DNA from: Photobacterium sp. SKA34
Lineage (GTDB): Bacteria; Pseudomonadota; Gammaproteobacteria; Enterobacterales; Vibrionaceae
NCBI RefSeq assembly: GCF_000153325.1
Contig: NZ_CH724141.1
Span: forward strand, 975,850-1,039,849
Length of the DNA stretch: 64,000 nucleotides
Direction: 5' to 3'
Position numbers and translations under genes: made by a program. Each line of letters begins with the position of its first letter. Position 1 is the first letter of the stretch. The notes beneath the pieces are model-generated. The model was not told where the DNA came from and did no database searches. It was given only the letters and a program-made list of their open reading frames with translations. Positions 28,103 to 38,432 of this stretch are shown in pieces.

Positions 28103-29102
28103 CAAATGAAAGTATCACCCCACAAAGTAATTAACACCAATATTCAAGGTCGCTTCATCAACGGCCATGAATGAATGGCGAAAATCACCTTAAAACACCC
28201 CTAAATTATTGCTAACTCTTTCAATTTATTTTGATTTCACTTGATGTCTTTGGGTCAATACAAGCTCAAAACCACGTCGCAGACTAAAAATATCACTAAA
28301 AACGATTCTTTGAGTGTTTTTATCTTTCTTTTTCGTCTTTTATTTCGGTGTTTGAAAATTTATTTTAATTGTTATTCAACGGCTTACTTTTTGGTTTTTC
28401 TGAAAAAATTAAAAAGAACAAGGGCGGGGATATTTTAGTTCCGTCTCTCTGTGATTTCTCTATTATCGCTGCCGTCAAGGGCGAATGATTCCTCCCATTC
28501 TCTCTTGGACCAATAATGAATTTTTAATAGAGAAATAAACAATGAAAAAAGAACTATTAGCAGTAGCACTATTATCGACACTTGGTATGGCAGCCACGCA
28601 GGCGATGGCAAAAGGCTATACGCCAGGTCATGCAAGTTTTCAGTGGGCAGGTACCGTACCCGCTCAAACAGACCCAGGTGACAATTACTTAATCGTAGGC
28701 GCAGGCTCAACGACTGACTTTAATAACGGCCAGTTAGTGTTTGAAAACACTAATAAAGGTGTCCAGTTGACGAACTCATCAACCATGAGCTTCAAAGTCG
28801 TGAAGCACGATAGCAAGTCTGGTGACGAGTATGACCCAACAAAAGACATCGAGCCATTGGGTTACAGCGCGACGTTGACAGACCTAGAAGTGGGTATCAA
28901 TGGTTTCATGTCACAAGATGGCGCAGAGGCGTTTGCTGTTAGCGTTGATGGCGTGAACAAGAACGTGAATGATTCGATCCCAAAGACGTCGGATTCAAAC
29001 ATAACCAACCTAAAAATTGTGAAAGGCCAGGGCACTAATACGCTACAGGCAGCAGACAACGTTGTAGTACAAGCCGTGCTTGCTATCGCACCGACAGAGG
29101 CT
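28103..29102 (+). repeat. About 1-kb direct repeat, copy 2
   Basis: Second copy of the pilin leader and gene, offset 1445-1446 bp from copy 1. Homologous recombination between the copies would delete or amplify a pilin gene. Confidence 0.92.
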
Positions 29103-29105
29103 TAA
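28542..29105 (+). CDS. Major fimbrial subunit, copy 2
   Basis: Almost identical to copy 1, with the same leader and ribosome site. It is followed by a hairpin and then the minor subunit, usher, chaperone and tip genes, so it is the operon-proximal pilin. Two active pilin genes would raise subunit dosage, as needed for a major structural protein. Its stop codon context differs (GAGGCTTAA), which marks the end of the duplication. Confidence 0.78.
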   Translation: MKKELLAVALLSTLGMAATQAMAKGYTPGHASFQWAGTVPAQTDPGDNYLIVGAGSTTDFNNGQLVFENTNKGVQLTNSSTMSFKVVKHDSKSGDEYDPTKDIEPLGYSATLTDLEVGINGFMSQDGAEAFAVSVDGVNKNVNDSIPKTSDSNITNLKIVKGQGTNTLQAADNVVVQAVLAIAPTEA

Positions 29106-29123
29106 TCGTCGCTTTATGTGTGA

Positions 29124-29157
29124 AAAACCACCACAGCTTTCGGGCAGTGGTGGTTTT
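29124..29157 (+). terminator. Hairpin between pilin and fimbrial assembly genes
   Basis: A perfect 11-bp stem AAAACCACCAC/GTGGTGGTTTT with a 12-base loop. The position just after the pilin suggests partial termination, which lowers usher and tip expression relative to pilin. Confidence 0.8.
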
Positions 29158-29194
29158 CTATTTTAAAAATTAAGCATTGAAATAGTTAGGATAT

Positions 29195-29701
29195 ATGAGC
29201 CCTTATCAATTCATTAATTTATCCATCTTGTGTTTTTGTTTAGTGGGACACAACGCAAATGCCACACAGATACCAAAAACCTTCACGCCAGCAGTGACCA
29301 TATTCAAGGATAACAATATGGGTGACATTGAAATTATTGGTAAGAGGGATTATGTGTCTTCCTATGATACAAAATCACAGGCATTCAAACCATTACATAT
29401 TGATTTTGAGGTAAAAAGTCGCTCGGGTGATAACGTTAACTACTCCCTCACGTTACCAGTTTCACAGCACTATTGCATCAACAGTACGGGTGAATCCGAT
29501 GCCTTGAACGGTTTATCTTTTACCTTAGATGGCCAACCGTTTGCGCCCAAAGACAGCGATGAAGCGGGACATGACGGACAAAGATTTAATGGCAGTGATG
29601 ATCAACACCACCTTGAGGTGCGCTACCCGACATTACCGCAAACAGACAACAATCAGCAGTGTTACGGCACGATAGGGCTATCTGCAGAGGTAGTATTATG
29701 A
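29195..29701 (+). CDS. Minor fimbrial subunit or fimbrial assembly protein
   Basis: The 168-aa protein has a signal peptide (LSILCFCLVGHNANA) and a beta-rich mature part with one likely disulfide (HYCINS with QQCYGT). Its last codons overlap the usher start as ATGA, so the two are translationally coupled. Size and place in the operon suggest a minor pilin or a periplasmic chaperone-like protein. I could not assign it to a named family. Confidence 0.65.
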   Translation: MSPYQFINLSILCFCLVGHNANATQIPKTFTPAVTIFKDNNMGDIEIIGKRDYVSSYDTKSQAFKPLHIDFEVKSRSGDNVNYSLTLPVSQHYCINSTGESDALNGLSFTLDGQPFAPKDSDEAGHDGQRFNGSDDQHHLEVRYPTLPQTDNNQQCYGTIGLSAEVVL

Positions 29702-32430
29702 AACAGACGTATCTCGCGTTAGTCATTGCAGGCTTACTCCATAGCCTGCCTGTCATGGCTGCGCCATCAAGCCATGAAGCCTACCCATCCGCGTTCTCTG
29801 ACTTTTTTGAAGAGCAGTCGCAACGCATTGATGTGGAAGTAGCAGGGGCGGCGTCATCGGTGAATGTGGCTTCCTCTGTGACGTATGAAACCTATCGAAT
29901 CGATGCTGGGGCGTCGGTAACGGCATTGAGTGAGTATTTACGCCAACAACACCTTTCACCGGTGGCAGTGAGCGCGATCATCGCAACCTTACAACAAGGC
30001 ATACAAGCTAACCCACATTGTCAGGGTGAATTAGCCCTATGTGTGCCAACGGTAAAAACTGGCCATGCGGAGTATGTGTATGATTTTGATAATAGCAAAC
30101 TCCGTATTTTTGTCTCTCCCGAGATGCTGACAAACAAAACGGGCAAGGTGGACTATTACCCAGAAAAACGGGAAAACAATGCATTAATCAACTACTCCGA
30201 TGCGTATGTTTATACCGATAGTGACAACAACAGCAACGTAAACTGGACCAACAACGCGGTGCTCGGTTTACCTTATGGTTACCTGTCGGTGGATTCGCAA
30301 TATGTGTCAGAAGACAGTGATTTACACATATACCGTGCAGCGTATGACCTTGACGTGCAAAACAAACACGTCGTGATAGGTTATCAGGATCGCAATACCC
30401 GTTCGTTAAACAGTACCGACTTTTTAAGCTACGGTGCCAATTATGCCGGTGTGAGGGCAACGGTCGGGTCGAGCCAAAACTTGGTCAAAGGTAACCATAA
30501 AGCGCTCCAACGTATTCACTTCTTTGCGCCACAAGATGCGCAATTAGAGGTTTACCAAGGCGACCGTTTACTGCTTGATAAAATTGTGGCTCAAGGGGAG
30601 CAATCCATCGGTTACGACGCTCTGCCTAGCGGGATTTACACCATTACCTTGGTATTAAAACAAGGTAAGAACGAAATTCTTAGAGAGCAGCGTCAGGTTG
30701 TGAACACGGATCAGTTCTCCATCAACGTCGGTGACTGGGACTACCGCCTTGAATCGGGCGTCTTAGATAACATCGACAACACGGACATTGATGAGCGTCA
30801 TCACCTGACAATAACCGACAGCGATAGAACCTATGTCCGCGGGGCGGCATCGTACCGTTTTTCTGAAAATACCTTGCTCGGTATTGGCGCGACGTCCAAC
30901 ACCGATGACAGCGAGCTGCAATTGGGTACCGCTTGGATCATTGGTGGCAAGGTGAATGTTAGCTACACCGGCGCGTTGTTTAACACCGGTGAACGTTACC
31001 AAAACGGTGTCATCGGGATCGGTCCGCTTTCTACGTCTTATCGGACCGTGAGTTTGGACAATACACCGCATCCGTTGTCGCGTTTGTTATTTGGTGATCA
31101 AGACTATACCGAATGGAGTGTGAACTACACAACCGCCTTACTCGGTGGCAATGCTTTTGTGAGTTATTTTAATTACGTCACTGATGATAAAGACAACAAC
31201 AATGAAGCCAGTAGTCACAACTTGTCGCTCAGTTGGTCACGCAACTTACCGGTGGGGACGTTAAGTATCAACAGCACATACAGTGAGTATAACGATCAAC
31301 ATAACGCGGTTAATACCACCGTCGCGTGGCGTTACGACTTTAACGATAGCTTCAGTACCCTTACGGCAATGGCGTTTAACGATACGGATATGGCCTACAG
31401 CGAGCAAAGTGCGACGTACAGTCATATCGACGACAACAACATCTTGTCAGCGACAGCCGGTGTCAAACTGGGTCAACAAGCGGAGCGTGAGAGTGATTTA
31501 TCTGTCACCGCAAGCGGCAGTACTGACAGGTTTAACTACAGTGGCTACGGTTACATCGATTCACGGGGTGAACGTTCACTGTCAGGCAATATCAGCAGCA
31601 CCCAAGTGCTGTCGAGCGAAGGCGGCATGATAACGTCAGAGCAAGGCCAATCGTTTGTGGGCATCGCCCCAACGTTAAAGGGGAACCCATCGCGCACCGT
31701 GCCTGTGCACTATGGGCTGAGTAAAAACGGGGAATACCGCTATGAAGACAACGTAGAGACCAACAGCACCACATTACTGAATATTGACCCATACACCGAC
31801 ATCAACATTAATTTGGATGCGGAATCGGAAAACGTATTGGTTGATAACACCCCGTATCAACATTTTATGATGCCGGGGATGTACCACAGTGTGAACACGG
31901 AAGTGACACCGTTGCAAAGCCATGTGTTTGTTTTAAACAACTTATACGGTCAGCCTATTACCGGCAGTGTGCACTGCTTAGGGGACGGGTGTCAGTCAGT
32001 CGAACAGCTGTCTGATGATGGGGTATATCGGGTTAATTACGCCAAAGAGGCGACTTTTAAATTGATCACCCAGAAAAACGTGTGTGTCTATTCACCATTG
32101 GAATCTTTGAAGACCTATTCCCAAGCGTATTGTCTACCGGGGCTTAACGACGAAGAAGAAAACATCCCGTGGGATCAGCAACAACAGCTTAAAGAAGAAG
32201 ACAACACATTGTTATATGTCGGTAAATTTACAGACCTTGAAGACGGCAAAAAAGTCGTTACTCGGTTAAAACACGTCGGCTTAGACGTGACGAGTGTGGA
32301 CATTGGTGACAGCGAATACATTTATGTTCGTCTTCAAGAGAAATATACCATCGCACAACAAAGTGTACTTGATAATTTACATTCATTCGTTGTTGTTGAC
32401 AGTGCGCAAAGCGCTGCACCAACTGTATAA
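29698..32430 (+). CDS. Fimbrial outer-membrane usher (TcfC/CfaC-like)
   Basis: The 910-aa protein starts at ATG 29698 (ATGA overlap) with signal peptide MKQTYLALVIAGLLHSLPVM. Residues about 100-340 resemble the usher N-terminal and early barrel region (HCQGELALCVPTVKTGHAEY). Then come alternating strands typical of a large beta-barrel (VSYTGALFNTGERYQNG, ATAGVKLGQQAERESD) and C-terminal beta domains with Cys pairs. Ushers form the secretion pore that assembles pilins delivered by the chaperone. The E-set-like segment (HFFAPQDAQLEVYQGDRLLL) suggests the alpha/CS1 usher branch. Length is in range for the family. Confidence 0.8.
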   Translation: MKQTYLALVIAGLLHSLPVMAAPSSHEAYPSAFSDFFEEQSQRIDVEVAGAASSVNVASSVTYETYRIDAGASVTALSEYLRQQHLSPVAVSAIIATLQQGIQANPHCQGELALCVPTVKTGHAEYVYDFDNSKLRIFVSPEMLTNKTGKVDYYPEKRENNALINYSDAYVYTDSDNNSNVNWTNNAVLGLPYGYLSVDSQYVSEDSDLHIYRAAYDLDVQNKHVVIGYQDRNTRSLNSTDFLSYGANYAGVRATVGSSQNLVKGNHKALQRIHFFAPQDAQLEVYQGDRLLLDKIVAQGEQSIGYDALPSGIYTITLVLKQGKNEILREQRQVVNTDQFSINVGDWDYRLESGVLDNIDNTDIDERHHLTITDSDRTYVRGAASYRFSENTLLGIGATSNTDDSELQLGTAWIIGGKVNVSYTGALFNTGERYQNGVIGIGPLSTSYRTVSLDNTPHPLSRLLFGDQDYTEWSVNYTTALLGGNAFVSYFNYVTDDKDNNNEASSHNLSLSWSRNLPVGTLSINSTYSEYNDQHNAVNTTVAWRYDFNDSFSTLTAMAFNDTDMAYSEQSATYSHIDDNNILSATAGVKLGQQAERESDLSVTASGSTDRFNYSGYGYIDSRGERSLSGNISSTQVLSSEGGMITSEQGQSFVGIAPTLKGNPSRTVPVHYGLSKNGEYRYEDNVETNSTTLLNIDPYTDININLDAESENVLVDNTPYQHFMMPGMYHSVNTEVTPLQSHVFVLNNLYGQPITGSVHCLGDGCQSVEQLSDDGVYRVNYAKEATFKLITQKNVCVYSPLESLKTYSQAYCLPGLNDEEENIPWDQQQQLKEEDNTLLYVGKFTDLEDGKKVVTRLKHVGLDVTSVDIGDSEYIYVRLQEKYTIAQQSVLDNLHSFVVVDSAQSAAPTV

Positions 32431-32439
32431 GGTAACAAA

Positions 32440-33192
32440 ATGAAAACGAACACAAAAATACTTGGGGCAATCATGATGGCAGTGGCCCCCCTGTCCAGCC
32501 ATGCCATTGGGATTGATAGCATGATGGGCTTTGCAGACAACGGCAAAGGGCATTTCACCATCACTAACTCAGAAGATTACCGTCAGTTTATTCAGGTAGC
32601 GATGAGCAAGGTGACGACCCAAGACGGCCAGTTTGTCAAAACCCCGTTAACGCGACATAACTTGTCGGATTGGGATATCACTGTGCGCCCAGCGCGCACC
32701 GTGATTGATCCACAATTACAAAAAGACTTTGACGTGAGCTACCAACCGAAAGCGGGGGCCGATAAAACTAAAGATCACATGTACCAAGTGACGTTTGTGC
32801 CGACCCCGTATTTCGCCAAAGGCAAAGCCAACAAACATGCGTTGCAGGTCGCCGTTGGGTTTGCGCCGTACTTCATTGTACCGGCAGAAAAAGACGCCCC
32901 GTTGAACTACGACATGACGTTTAAAGGCAAGACGTTCCATTTACATAACTATGCAGACACTTACCTGCATGCGGTGTTAGACACCTGCCCAACCGGGACC
33001 GTCGGCAACGATCGCGATGCGTGTAACAAAGTGCTGTATGCCGTTGCAGGTCGAGATCTTAACGTTACGCTACCGAAAGGCATGCAAAACGCAGCGAGCA
33101 TGAAAGTCAGCCTGTCTACCCATCACATGACGTACAAAGACGACATGATCCTCAAGTCAGGTCAAACCCTTAGTACGCATAAGGGGGCATAA
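32440..33192 (+). CDS. Periplasmic fimbrial chaperone
   Basis: The 250-aa protein has a signal peptide (LGAIMMAVAPLSSHA) and two-domain beta-rich character with YRQFIQVAMSKV, SDWDITVRPARTVIDPQ and FAPYFIVPAEKD, matching the layout of Ig-fold pilus chaperones of the alpha class (about 230-250 aa). One Cys pair (DTCPTG and DACNKV) lies in the C-terminal domain. It starts 9 bp after the usher and its TAA overlaps the next ATG. It should hold pilin subunits folded until they reach the usher. Confidence 0.75.
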   Translation: MKTNTKILGAIMMAVAPLSSHAIGIDSMMGFADNGKGHFTITNSEDYRQFIQVAMSKVTTQDGQFVKTPLTRHNLSDWDITVRPARTVIDPQLQKDFDVSYQPKAGADKTKDHMYQVTFVPTPYFAKGKANKHALQVAVGFAPYFIVPAEKDAPLNYDMTFKGKTFHLHNYADTYLHAVLDTCPTGTVGNDRDACNKVLYAVAGRDLNVTLPKGMQNAASMKVSLSTHHMTYKDDMILKSGQTLSTHKGA

Positions 33193-34220
33193 TGAAACTG
33201 TCACGCGTAGCCAGTGTGTTACTGGCCCTGTGGTCGATGGCCGGTCATGCCGCCGATATAGAGGGGCATTTAGTGGGTGAAAAGTTGCAGTGGCGCTCCG
33301 CGACCTCCGTCGCCGGTGGCATTACTCCGGCCTTGTGGGATCTGCCGATCAATTTACCGACCGGCAGTAGTGTGATCCCGGGGGGGGTGCAAAACGCGCA
33401 AACCCCCTTGACGTTACACGGTCCAGACGGGGTGGCAGTGCAAGTGCCGCTGTCGATAAGTGGTATTGAATACCGTTTATCCAGTGTCAATGGCCAAGAG
33501 CCCGTCACCGGCACCGCACACACCACCATCAGTGGTGACATGGCGCAAACCCTAGGCACGGGCACAGGGGATGTCAACGTCATTTTGAGTCACGACGAAG
33601 CGCCTTTTACGCATTATCGACCGGTATTAAAACCGATCGATGCGGCTGCGCTAGCGCAAGCCTTTAAACAGGCGAAAGCGACGCAGGGCACGTACAGCGG
33701 TAACGTGAACATAACCGTGCCCTATGACTACTACCGTGACGGGGTCAGGGTGCGCAATACCTTGGTGATGCCGCTACACGTGGTGGTGGTTTACCAACCG
33801 GCGACCTTAGATGACATTCAGGTACAAGGGGATGGGGTGATTGCGGCAGAGTATCACGGTTATCACAAGGTAAGCGGACAAACCATGTATACCGTGACCG
33901 CCACCGGTAATTTCCCGAATGGGGTGTTAATGGGGCTACAACCGCATACCGACGGCCAGTTCCATCTCACCTCGACCGAACCTGATAGCGGTGAGATCAA
34001 CTATAACCTGACCTGTGTCACCGGCTGTGATACCCAACAGTTAATTGTGAACGGTGTGGCAAAGATAGATAACAGTGATCACAAAGCCACTATCTTGGCG
34101 CCTAACCCGACGCAAGCACAAGCGCGGTTAAAGGTAGATTTTAATAATCAACCGATGGACACGCTCAAGAGCGGGACGTACCGAGACACCTTTGTCTTGA
34201 TGTTTGAAGCCGGCTTATAA
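33192..34220 (+). CDS. Fimbrial tip subunit or adhesin
   Basis: The 342-aa protein has a signal peptide (VASVLLALWSMAGHA) and is larger than the pilins, as expected for a two-domain tip adhesin. It has beta-rich segments (RNTLVMPLHVVVVY, YTVTATGNFPNG) and a Cys pair in NLTCVTGCDTQQ. The start overlaps the chaperone stop (TAATG), so translation is coupled. The C-terminal half probably contains the pilin-like domain for strand exchange. Ligand unknown. Confidence 0.7.
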   Translation: MKLSRVASVLLALWSMAGHAADIEGHLVGEKLQWRSATSVAGGITPALWDLPINLPTGSSVIPGGVQNAQTPLTLHGPDGVAVQVPLSISGIEYRLSSVNGQEPVTGTAHTTISGDMAQTLGTGTGDVNVILSHDEAPFTHYRPVLKPIDAAALAQAFKQAKATQGTYSGNVNITVPYDYYRDGVRVRNTLVMPLHVVVVYQPATLDDIQVQGDGVIAAEYHGYHKVSGQTMYTVTATGNFPNGVLMGLQPHTDGQFHLTSTEPDSGEINYNLTCVTGCDTQQLIVNGVAKIDNSDHKATILAPNPTQAQARLKVDFNNQPMDTLKSGTYRDTFVLMFEAGL

Positions 34221-34302
34221 CCGACAACAACGCGCTTGAATGAACAACAGATACCACCTGCGAGCAAGAAAACGGCTCGCGATTTTAATGAGTGAAAAGA
34301 AA

Positions 34303-36816
34303 ATGAAAAAACACACGTTTCGTTTGCACACCTTAGGTGCGTGCATTGCGGTCTTACTCACCGGCTGTGGTGGGGGCAGTGATGGCAGCTCGCCGTCGCC
34401 TGTGCCGCCGAGCCCCCCGACACCCACGGTAAAAATGTTGGCGATGGACGGGTTCAGTGTCGTCAAGCCGGGGGTACGTTCGCAGGTTGACGTGGCAAAC
34501 TTTGTGCGCGGCGATCAGATCCAGCTGAGTGATGCCACAGTCACCGGAAAAGGGTGTGGTCAACCGGGCATTAGTGGTTTGGGCTTGACGCTAACCGCGC
34601 AACAGGGGGCGCACTGTGATTACCAGTACACCGCCAAGCAAGCGGGCAGCCCAAGCACTCGGGTGCATTTACAGGTGTTGGCCACCTCGGCGAGCCAACC
34701 ATTATTGCCGCCGATATCCGGTGCGATGACCTTAGATGACGATGCGAAAGCCTTTGATGTGGCCGCGTTATTGGGTAGCGACTGGCAAACAGGCGATGCG
34801 ATAGTGGCAGACTCTGTGTCCGTACAGGGCATGCAAGATAATGAAGGCAAAGCTACAGTTAATAGCGATGGTACCGAAATTACTTTTACGCCTCCCGAGT
34901 TAGCAGGGTGGAACCGGGTGGTGTTCACGGTGAAAAACAGCCAAAGCGGTGATGATAAGCTTGGGGTGATTTACATCACCTTTTCTGATGTGGCTAACGA
35001 GGCCCCGACCATCGCGCAACCGAAATACGACATTAATGCCAATAACCCGGCGATAACGGCGCGCTCGGGTGAATCGCTGACGTTGGATTTATCTCAGCTC
35101 AAAGATTTAGGGATCACCGATCCGAATGGTGGCGATTGGCAACTGTTGGAAGTGAAGAGTTTTACTGCCGACGTGTCACCGGCAGATAAAGACGCGATCA
35201 CCAACAAAGCGTTCACGTTCAGCGCAGGCACGGTGGGGGATCATTACATCAGTTACATCGTGGCAGATGAATACAACGGGTTCACTTCCGGGCTATTAAA
35301 ACTGCACGTGGCGCCGAACGAGCACCCAGCCGGGTGGTCGTCATTGGTGGATGGCAACAAGCACACCTTCACGGCGCCCGCGTTGTACTCCGAGGTAGAT
35401 GCGCAAGGGTACAAAGTAAACTCGGTGTGGGACAACACGGTGTCGAATACCTTAGCCGGTTTCGATGCCAAATCGGGTAACCTTTACTGTCAAAGCATGG
35501 GGGTTTTACCGACCTTGTCGGATTTAGAAAAATTTCGTCAATTCCATATTAATGATGATGGTTTAGACGAAGACTTATCTAAATGGCCTTTTGGTAACGA
35601 TTATTTGGTCTCTGATAATGGAGTTATTAAAGTATTTGATATGCAGTCTGGCATTACTGACGTTTATAAAAGTGATACGTCTTATATTGTGACTTGTATG
35701 AAGAGAGCAGATATTTCGCTCGATATGATAACTCAAAAAGTGGTTGCAAATAATCAATGGGTTGATTTAGCCTCTCTGAAATTACAAAACAGTGACACAA
35801 AAGATATTGAGCTAATTAAAGAAGGAGGAACCTTAGAATTAAATGATGTTAACTTACAACTGAATAAAAAAAGTGACGAAGAATATACAGTTCGAACACT
35901 TAGCAGCAAAATTGGATTATTTAGTTTCAAAGTGTACGATCACGATGATACGGATATTCAGTTAACGAGCCCCGTAGTAGAATATGTAGCTGATTTAAAT
36001 TCTATGGATTTTAGAGGTAAAGATGCTGGCTATGAGATAGTTAGTAATTTTGCTAAGTCAGATGGTAATTTTGTAAACATCATCAAAGCTACAGTAAAAG
36101 ATGGCAATAACAATCCTGTAAAAGATGTTGACGTTAATATTGATGTATTATCTCAAGCAAGTGAAACGTTCAAACTAGTTCCAGAGTCACATAAAACTGA
36201 TAACAACGGTGAAGTTCTTCTTAAGTTTACAGATACCGTTCCTGAACGTGTACAGTTAAGAGGTACAATAACGAGACCTAACGGTAACGTTGTTACTTCA
36301 TCTTCACGAGAAATAGTTTTCTATGATAGACAAAGTGGAGGATATCCGTGTGATGACGGTTCCTATAAATGTTTGCCAGTGGTACATGATAAACAAAATC
36401 CAGATATACTCTATACACCAGAAGCTTCACTTGAATTTGGAAAGACTATTAATTTCAATCGAGATGTTCATGTTTCCGGACAAGGTATGAATGATGGTCT
36501 TCCTGACTTTATTGCGTTGAGATTAACCTTTGCTCAGGGTGCTGAATTTTGTAAAGCTTTGGCAGATAATCAATATTATGGTCGAAAAGATTGGCAAATG
36601 GTTGAAGCAAAACCTTTCTCTAATCTAATAAAAGATTATGATTACGAATTTGTAAAATCTTACAATTGGCCCAATTACCAAGGCTATTTTACAAAAACTC
36701 CATATGTAGACTTGGAAACTGAATTTTATAGGGTAAGACAAGCAACAGGGGAGATTTATCGCTTTGGAGATCATAATTCGGAAGATGCTGTTCCTTGTGT
36801 CTCATATACTCCTTAG
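34303..36816 (+). CDS. Ig-like adhesin lipoprotein, copy 2 (intact)
   Basis: The start is set at ATG 34303 (MKKHTFRL); the frame extends to 34240 without a better start. The lipobox LLTGCGGG is followed by a Pro-rich linker. Residues up to about 410 are nearly identical to copy 1. From about 35525 both protein and codon use change sharply to AT-rich: LEKFRQFHINDDGLDEDLSK replaces the copy 1 sequence. An invasin-like Ig domain (IIKATVKDGNNNPVKDVDVN) and a C-terminal tip domain (FCKALADNQYYGRKDW to AVPCVSYTP) keep the same architecture. It is probably the surface-anchored end product of the fimbrial operon. The 3' half looks acquired by recombination. Confidence 0.85.
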   Translation: MKKHTFRLHTLGACIAVLLTGCGGGSDGSSPSPVPPSPPTPTVKMLAMDGFSVVKPGVRSQVDVANFVRGDQIQLSDATVTGKGCGQPGISGLGLTLTAQQGAHCDYQYTAKQAGSPSTRVHLQVLATSASQPLLPPISGAMTLDDDAKAFDVAALLGSDWQTGDAIVADSVSVQGMQDNEGKATVNSDGTEITFTPPELAGWNRVVFTVKNSQSGDDKLGVIYITFSDVANEAPTIAQPKYDINANNPAITARSGESLTLDLSQLKDLGITDPNGGDWQLLEVKSFTADVSPADKDAITNKAFTFSAGTVGDHYISYIVADEYNGFTSGLLKLHVAPNEHPAGWSSLVDGNKHTFTAPALYSEVDAQGYKVNSVWDNTVSNTLAGFDAKSGNLYCQSMGVLPTLSDLEKFRQFHINDDGLDEDLSKWPFGNDYLVSDNGVIKVFDMQSGITDVYKSDTSYIVTCMKRADISLDMITQKVVANNQWVDLASLKLQNSDTKDIELIKEGGTLELNDVNLQLNKKSDEEYTVRTLSSKIGLFSFKVYDHDDTDIQLTSPVVEYVADLNSMDFRGKDAGYEIVSNFAKSDGNFVNIIKATVKDGNNNPVKDVDVNIDVLSQASETFKLVPESHKTDNNGEVLLKFTDTVPERVQLRGTITRPNGNVVTSSSREIVFYDRQSGGYPCDDGSYKCLPVVHDKQNPDILYTPEASLEFGKTINFNRDVHVSGQGMNDGLPDFIALRLTFAQGAEFCKALADNQYYGRKDWQMVEAKPFSNLIKDYDYEFVKSYNWPNYQGYFTKTPYVDLETEFYRVRQATGEIYRFGDHNSEDAVPCVSYTP

Positions 36817-36867
36817 TTTAAGATTCTCTACGAGAAATAATTTCAAAAACTAATAATTATAGTATTT

Positions 36868-36900
36868 AAAAAGCCATTGATTCAACCTCAGTGGCTTTTT
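36868..36900 (+). terminator. Terminator after adhesin copy 2
   Basis: A 13-bp stem AAAAAGCCATTGA/TCAGTGGCTTTTT (two G-T pairs) with a 7-base loop, followed by T and A residues. It separates copy 2 from the displaced adhesin fragment. Confidence 0.85.
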
Positions 36901-36986
36901 TATTCATAAATCATCGCTATAGCTATTATTGACTTTATCGATAAACCACAATTGTTTAATGAGTGTGATAACCAAGTGATTCTGTT

Positions 36987-38202
36987 GTGCCCTATGCATT
37001 AAAAATGTGCGACACATATAGCGTGAAAGGGTTTAATTTCACTGCCGGTCACGCCGACGACTATGACCCAAGTACCCCGTATTACGTCACGTGCTTAGCG
37101 AATACCGAAATGACGTTAAACATGAAGCGTTACAGCGTGTTAGCGAATGGGGACAAAGTGGTACTAGCGACGGTGACTCAGCCGACAGAGGGAAATGGGA
37201 TCACGCTCGATAAGTTAAGTGGCATCTTGTCGGATAACGATGTGAACATTATCACCCGTGCTGATAGTCAAGGTAAAGTGACGACGCTCACCACGAGCAG
37301 CACAAAAGCCGGGAGCTACCGTTTTAAGGTGACAGACAAAGGGGATGCATACAATGAATTGATCAGCCCAGAGGTGACCTACCTTTGCAAACACGGCAAC
37401 ATTTCCCAACGAGACGAGGTTAGTGGTGACCGAAGATAATGCCGCCGCAGACGGAAAAGCGCAAGATGCGTTACAAGTGACGGTGGAAGATGCCAACGGT
37501 AACCCGGTGGCGGGATTACCGATACGTGCAGAGAGTCTGTCCAGTGACACCGCGAGTGCGAGTGTGAGCCCTGCAACGACAGACGATAATGGCCATACGG
37601 TGGTGAAGGTCAGTGATACAGCGGCCGGCTCGGTCGATATTATTGCCCGTTTAACGCGCCCTAATGGTGAGGTGATGGACTCAAGCACGGCCAGTGTTAC
37701 GTTTGCGGATGTGCCCTCGGGCAGTTATCCGTGTCCTGATGACTCTTTTGCGTGTCTACCGGTGTTGCCATCAATCAATAACCCTGGTGTGTGGTACACC
37801 CCAGACCCTGAGTTGAGTTACCTTGAGAAAATTAACTACCCTTCAGATTACACGGACACATACAGAGAAGGAGGGAAAGATGGTTTACAAGGGTTTAGGG
37901 CGGTGTTGTTTAATCACACCGGTCAAGCGGAGCGATGGTGCCAATATCTAGCGCAGACTCATTACCATGGTCGTAGTGACTAGACACTGCCGAAGAAAGA
38001 GGTGTTAGTGTCGTTATATAACGAATATAAAGCGGTGAGTGCGAGTAATGCTTTGTTTACAGCGAAATCTTGGCCGACTCGCTACGGCTACTGGTCGTCC
38101 TCGCCAAGCGAGTCTTTTTTATACTACGTGGACCTCAACGGCGGCGGCAGCGCTGTCGCCGGTGGGAGTAACGGCAATTACGTTTCTTGCGTCTCAGGAT
38201 AA
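36987..38202 (+). pseudogene. Displaced 3' end of an Ig-like adhesin (copy 3)
   Basis: Homology to copy 1 begins abruptly near 37019 (AGCGTGAAAGGGTTTAA) inside the gene, with no start or lipobox. One extra T at TTT 37384-37386 shifts the frame; without it the sequence reads TYLANTATFPNETRLVVTED. A TAG at 37981 sits where copy 1 has Trp (SDW-TLPK). The rest carries the Ig domain (LQVTVEDANGNPVAGLPI) and a tip ending NGNYVSCVSG. It is GC-rich like the 5' half of copy 2, so it is likely that gene's former 3' end, now silent. It could still donate sequence by recombination. Confidence 0.87.
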
Positions 38203-38305
38203 TACTGGGTGTTTCGCGTTGAGTCGTTGGCGTTTGCTCTTTTTGCTTTTTAAGTGAAACGAGGCGTTAAAAAGGGAAAGCGCCCTAGGGTCAACCTTAA
38301 CATAG

Positions 38306-38330
38306 ACCACTGCGCTGTAGGCGCAGTGGT
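38306..38330 (+). terminator. Strong terminator at the end of the fimbrial/adhesin block
   Basis: A perfect 10-bp GC-rich stem ACCACTGCGC/GCGCAGTGGT with a 5-base loop, followed by TTTTT. Confidence 0.92.
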
Positions 38331-38432
38331 TTTTTCGCAGCAAAGCACATATACGTTTTATCAATATGTGCCGTGACAGTCAACGCTATAGCGTTGAGAG
38401 ACAGGGTGAGAGTAAAACAGAGGAGAGAGTTG

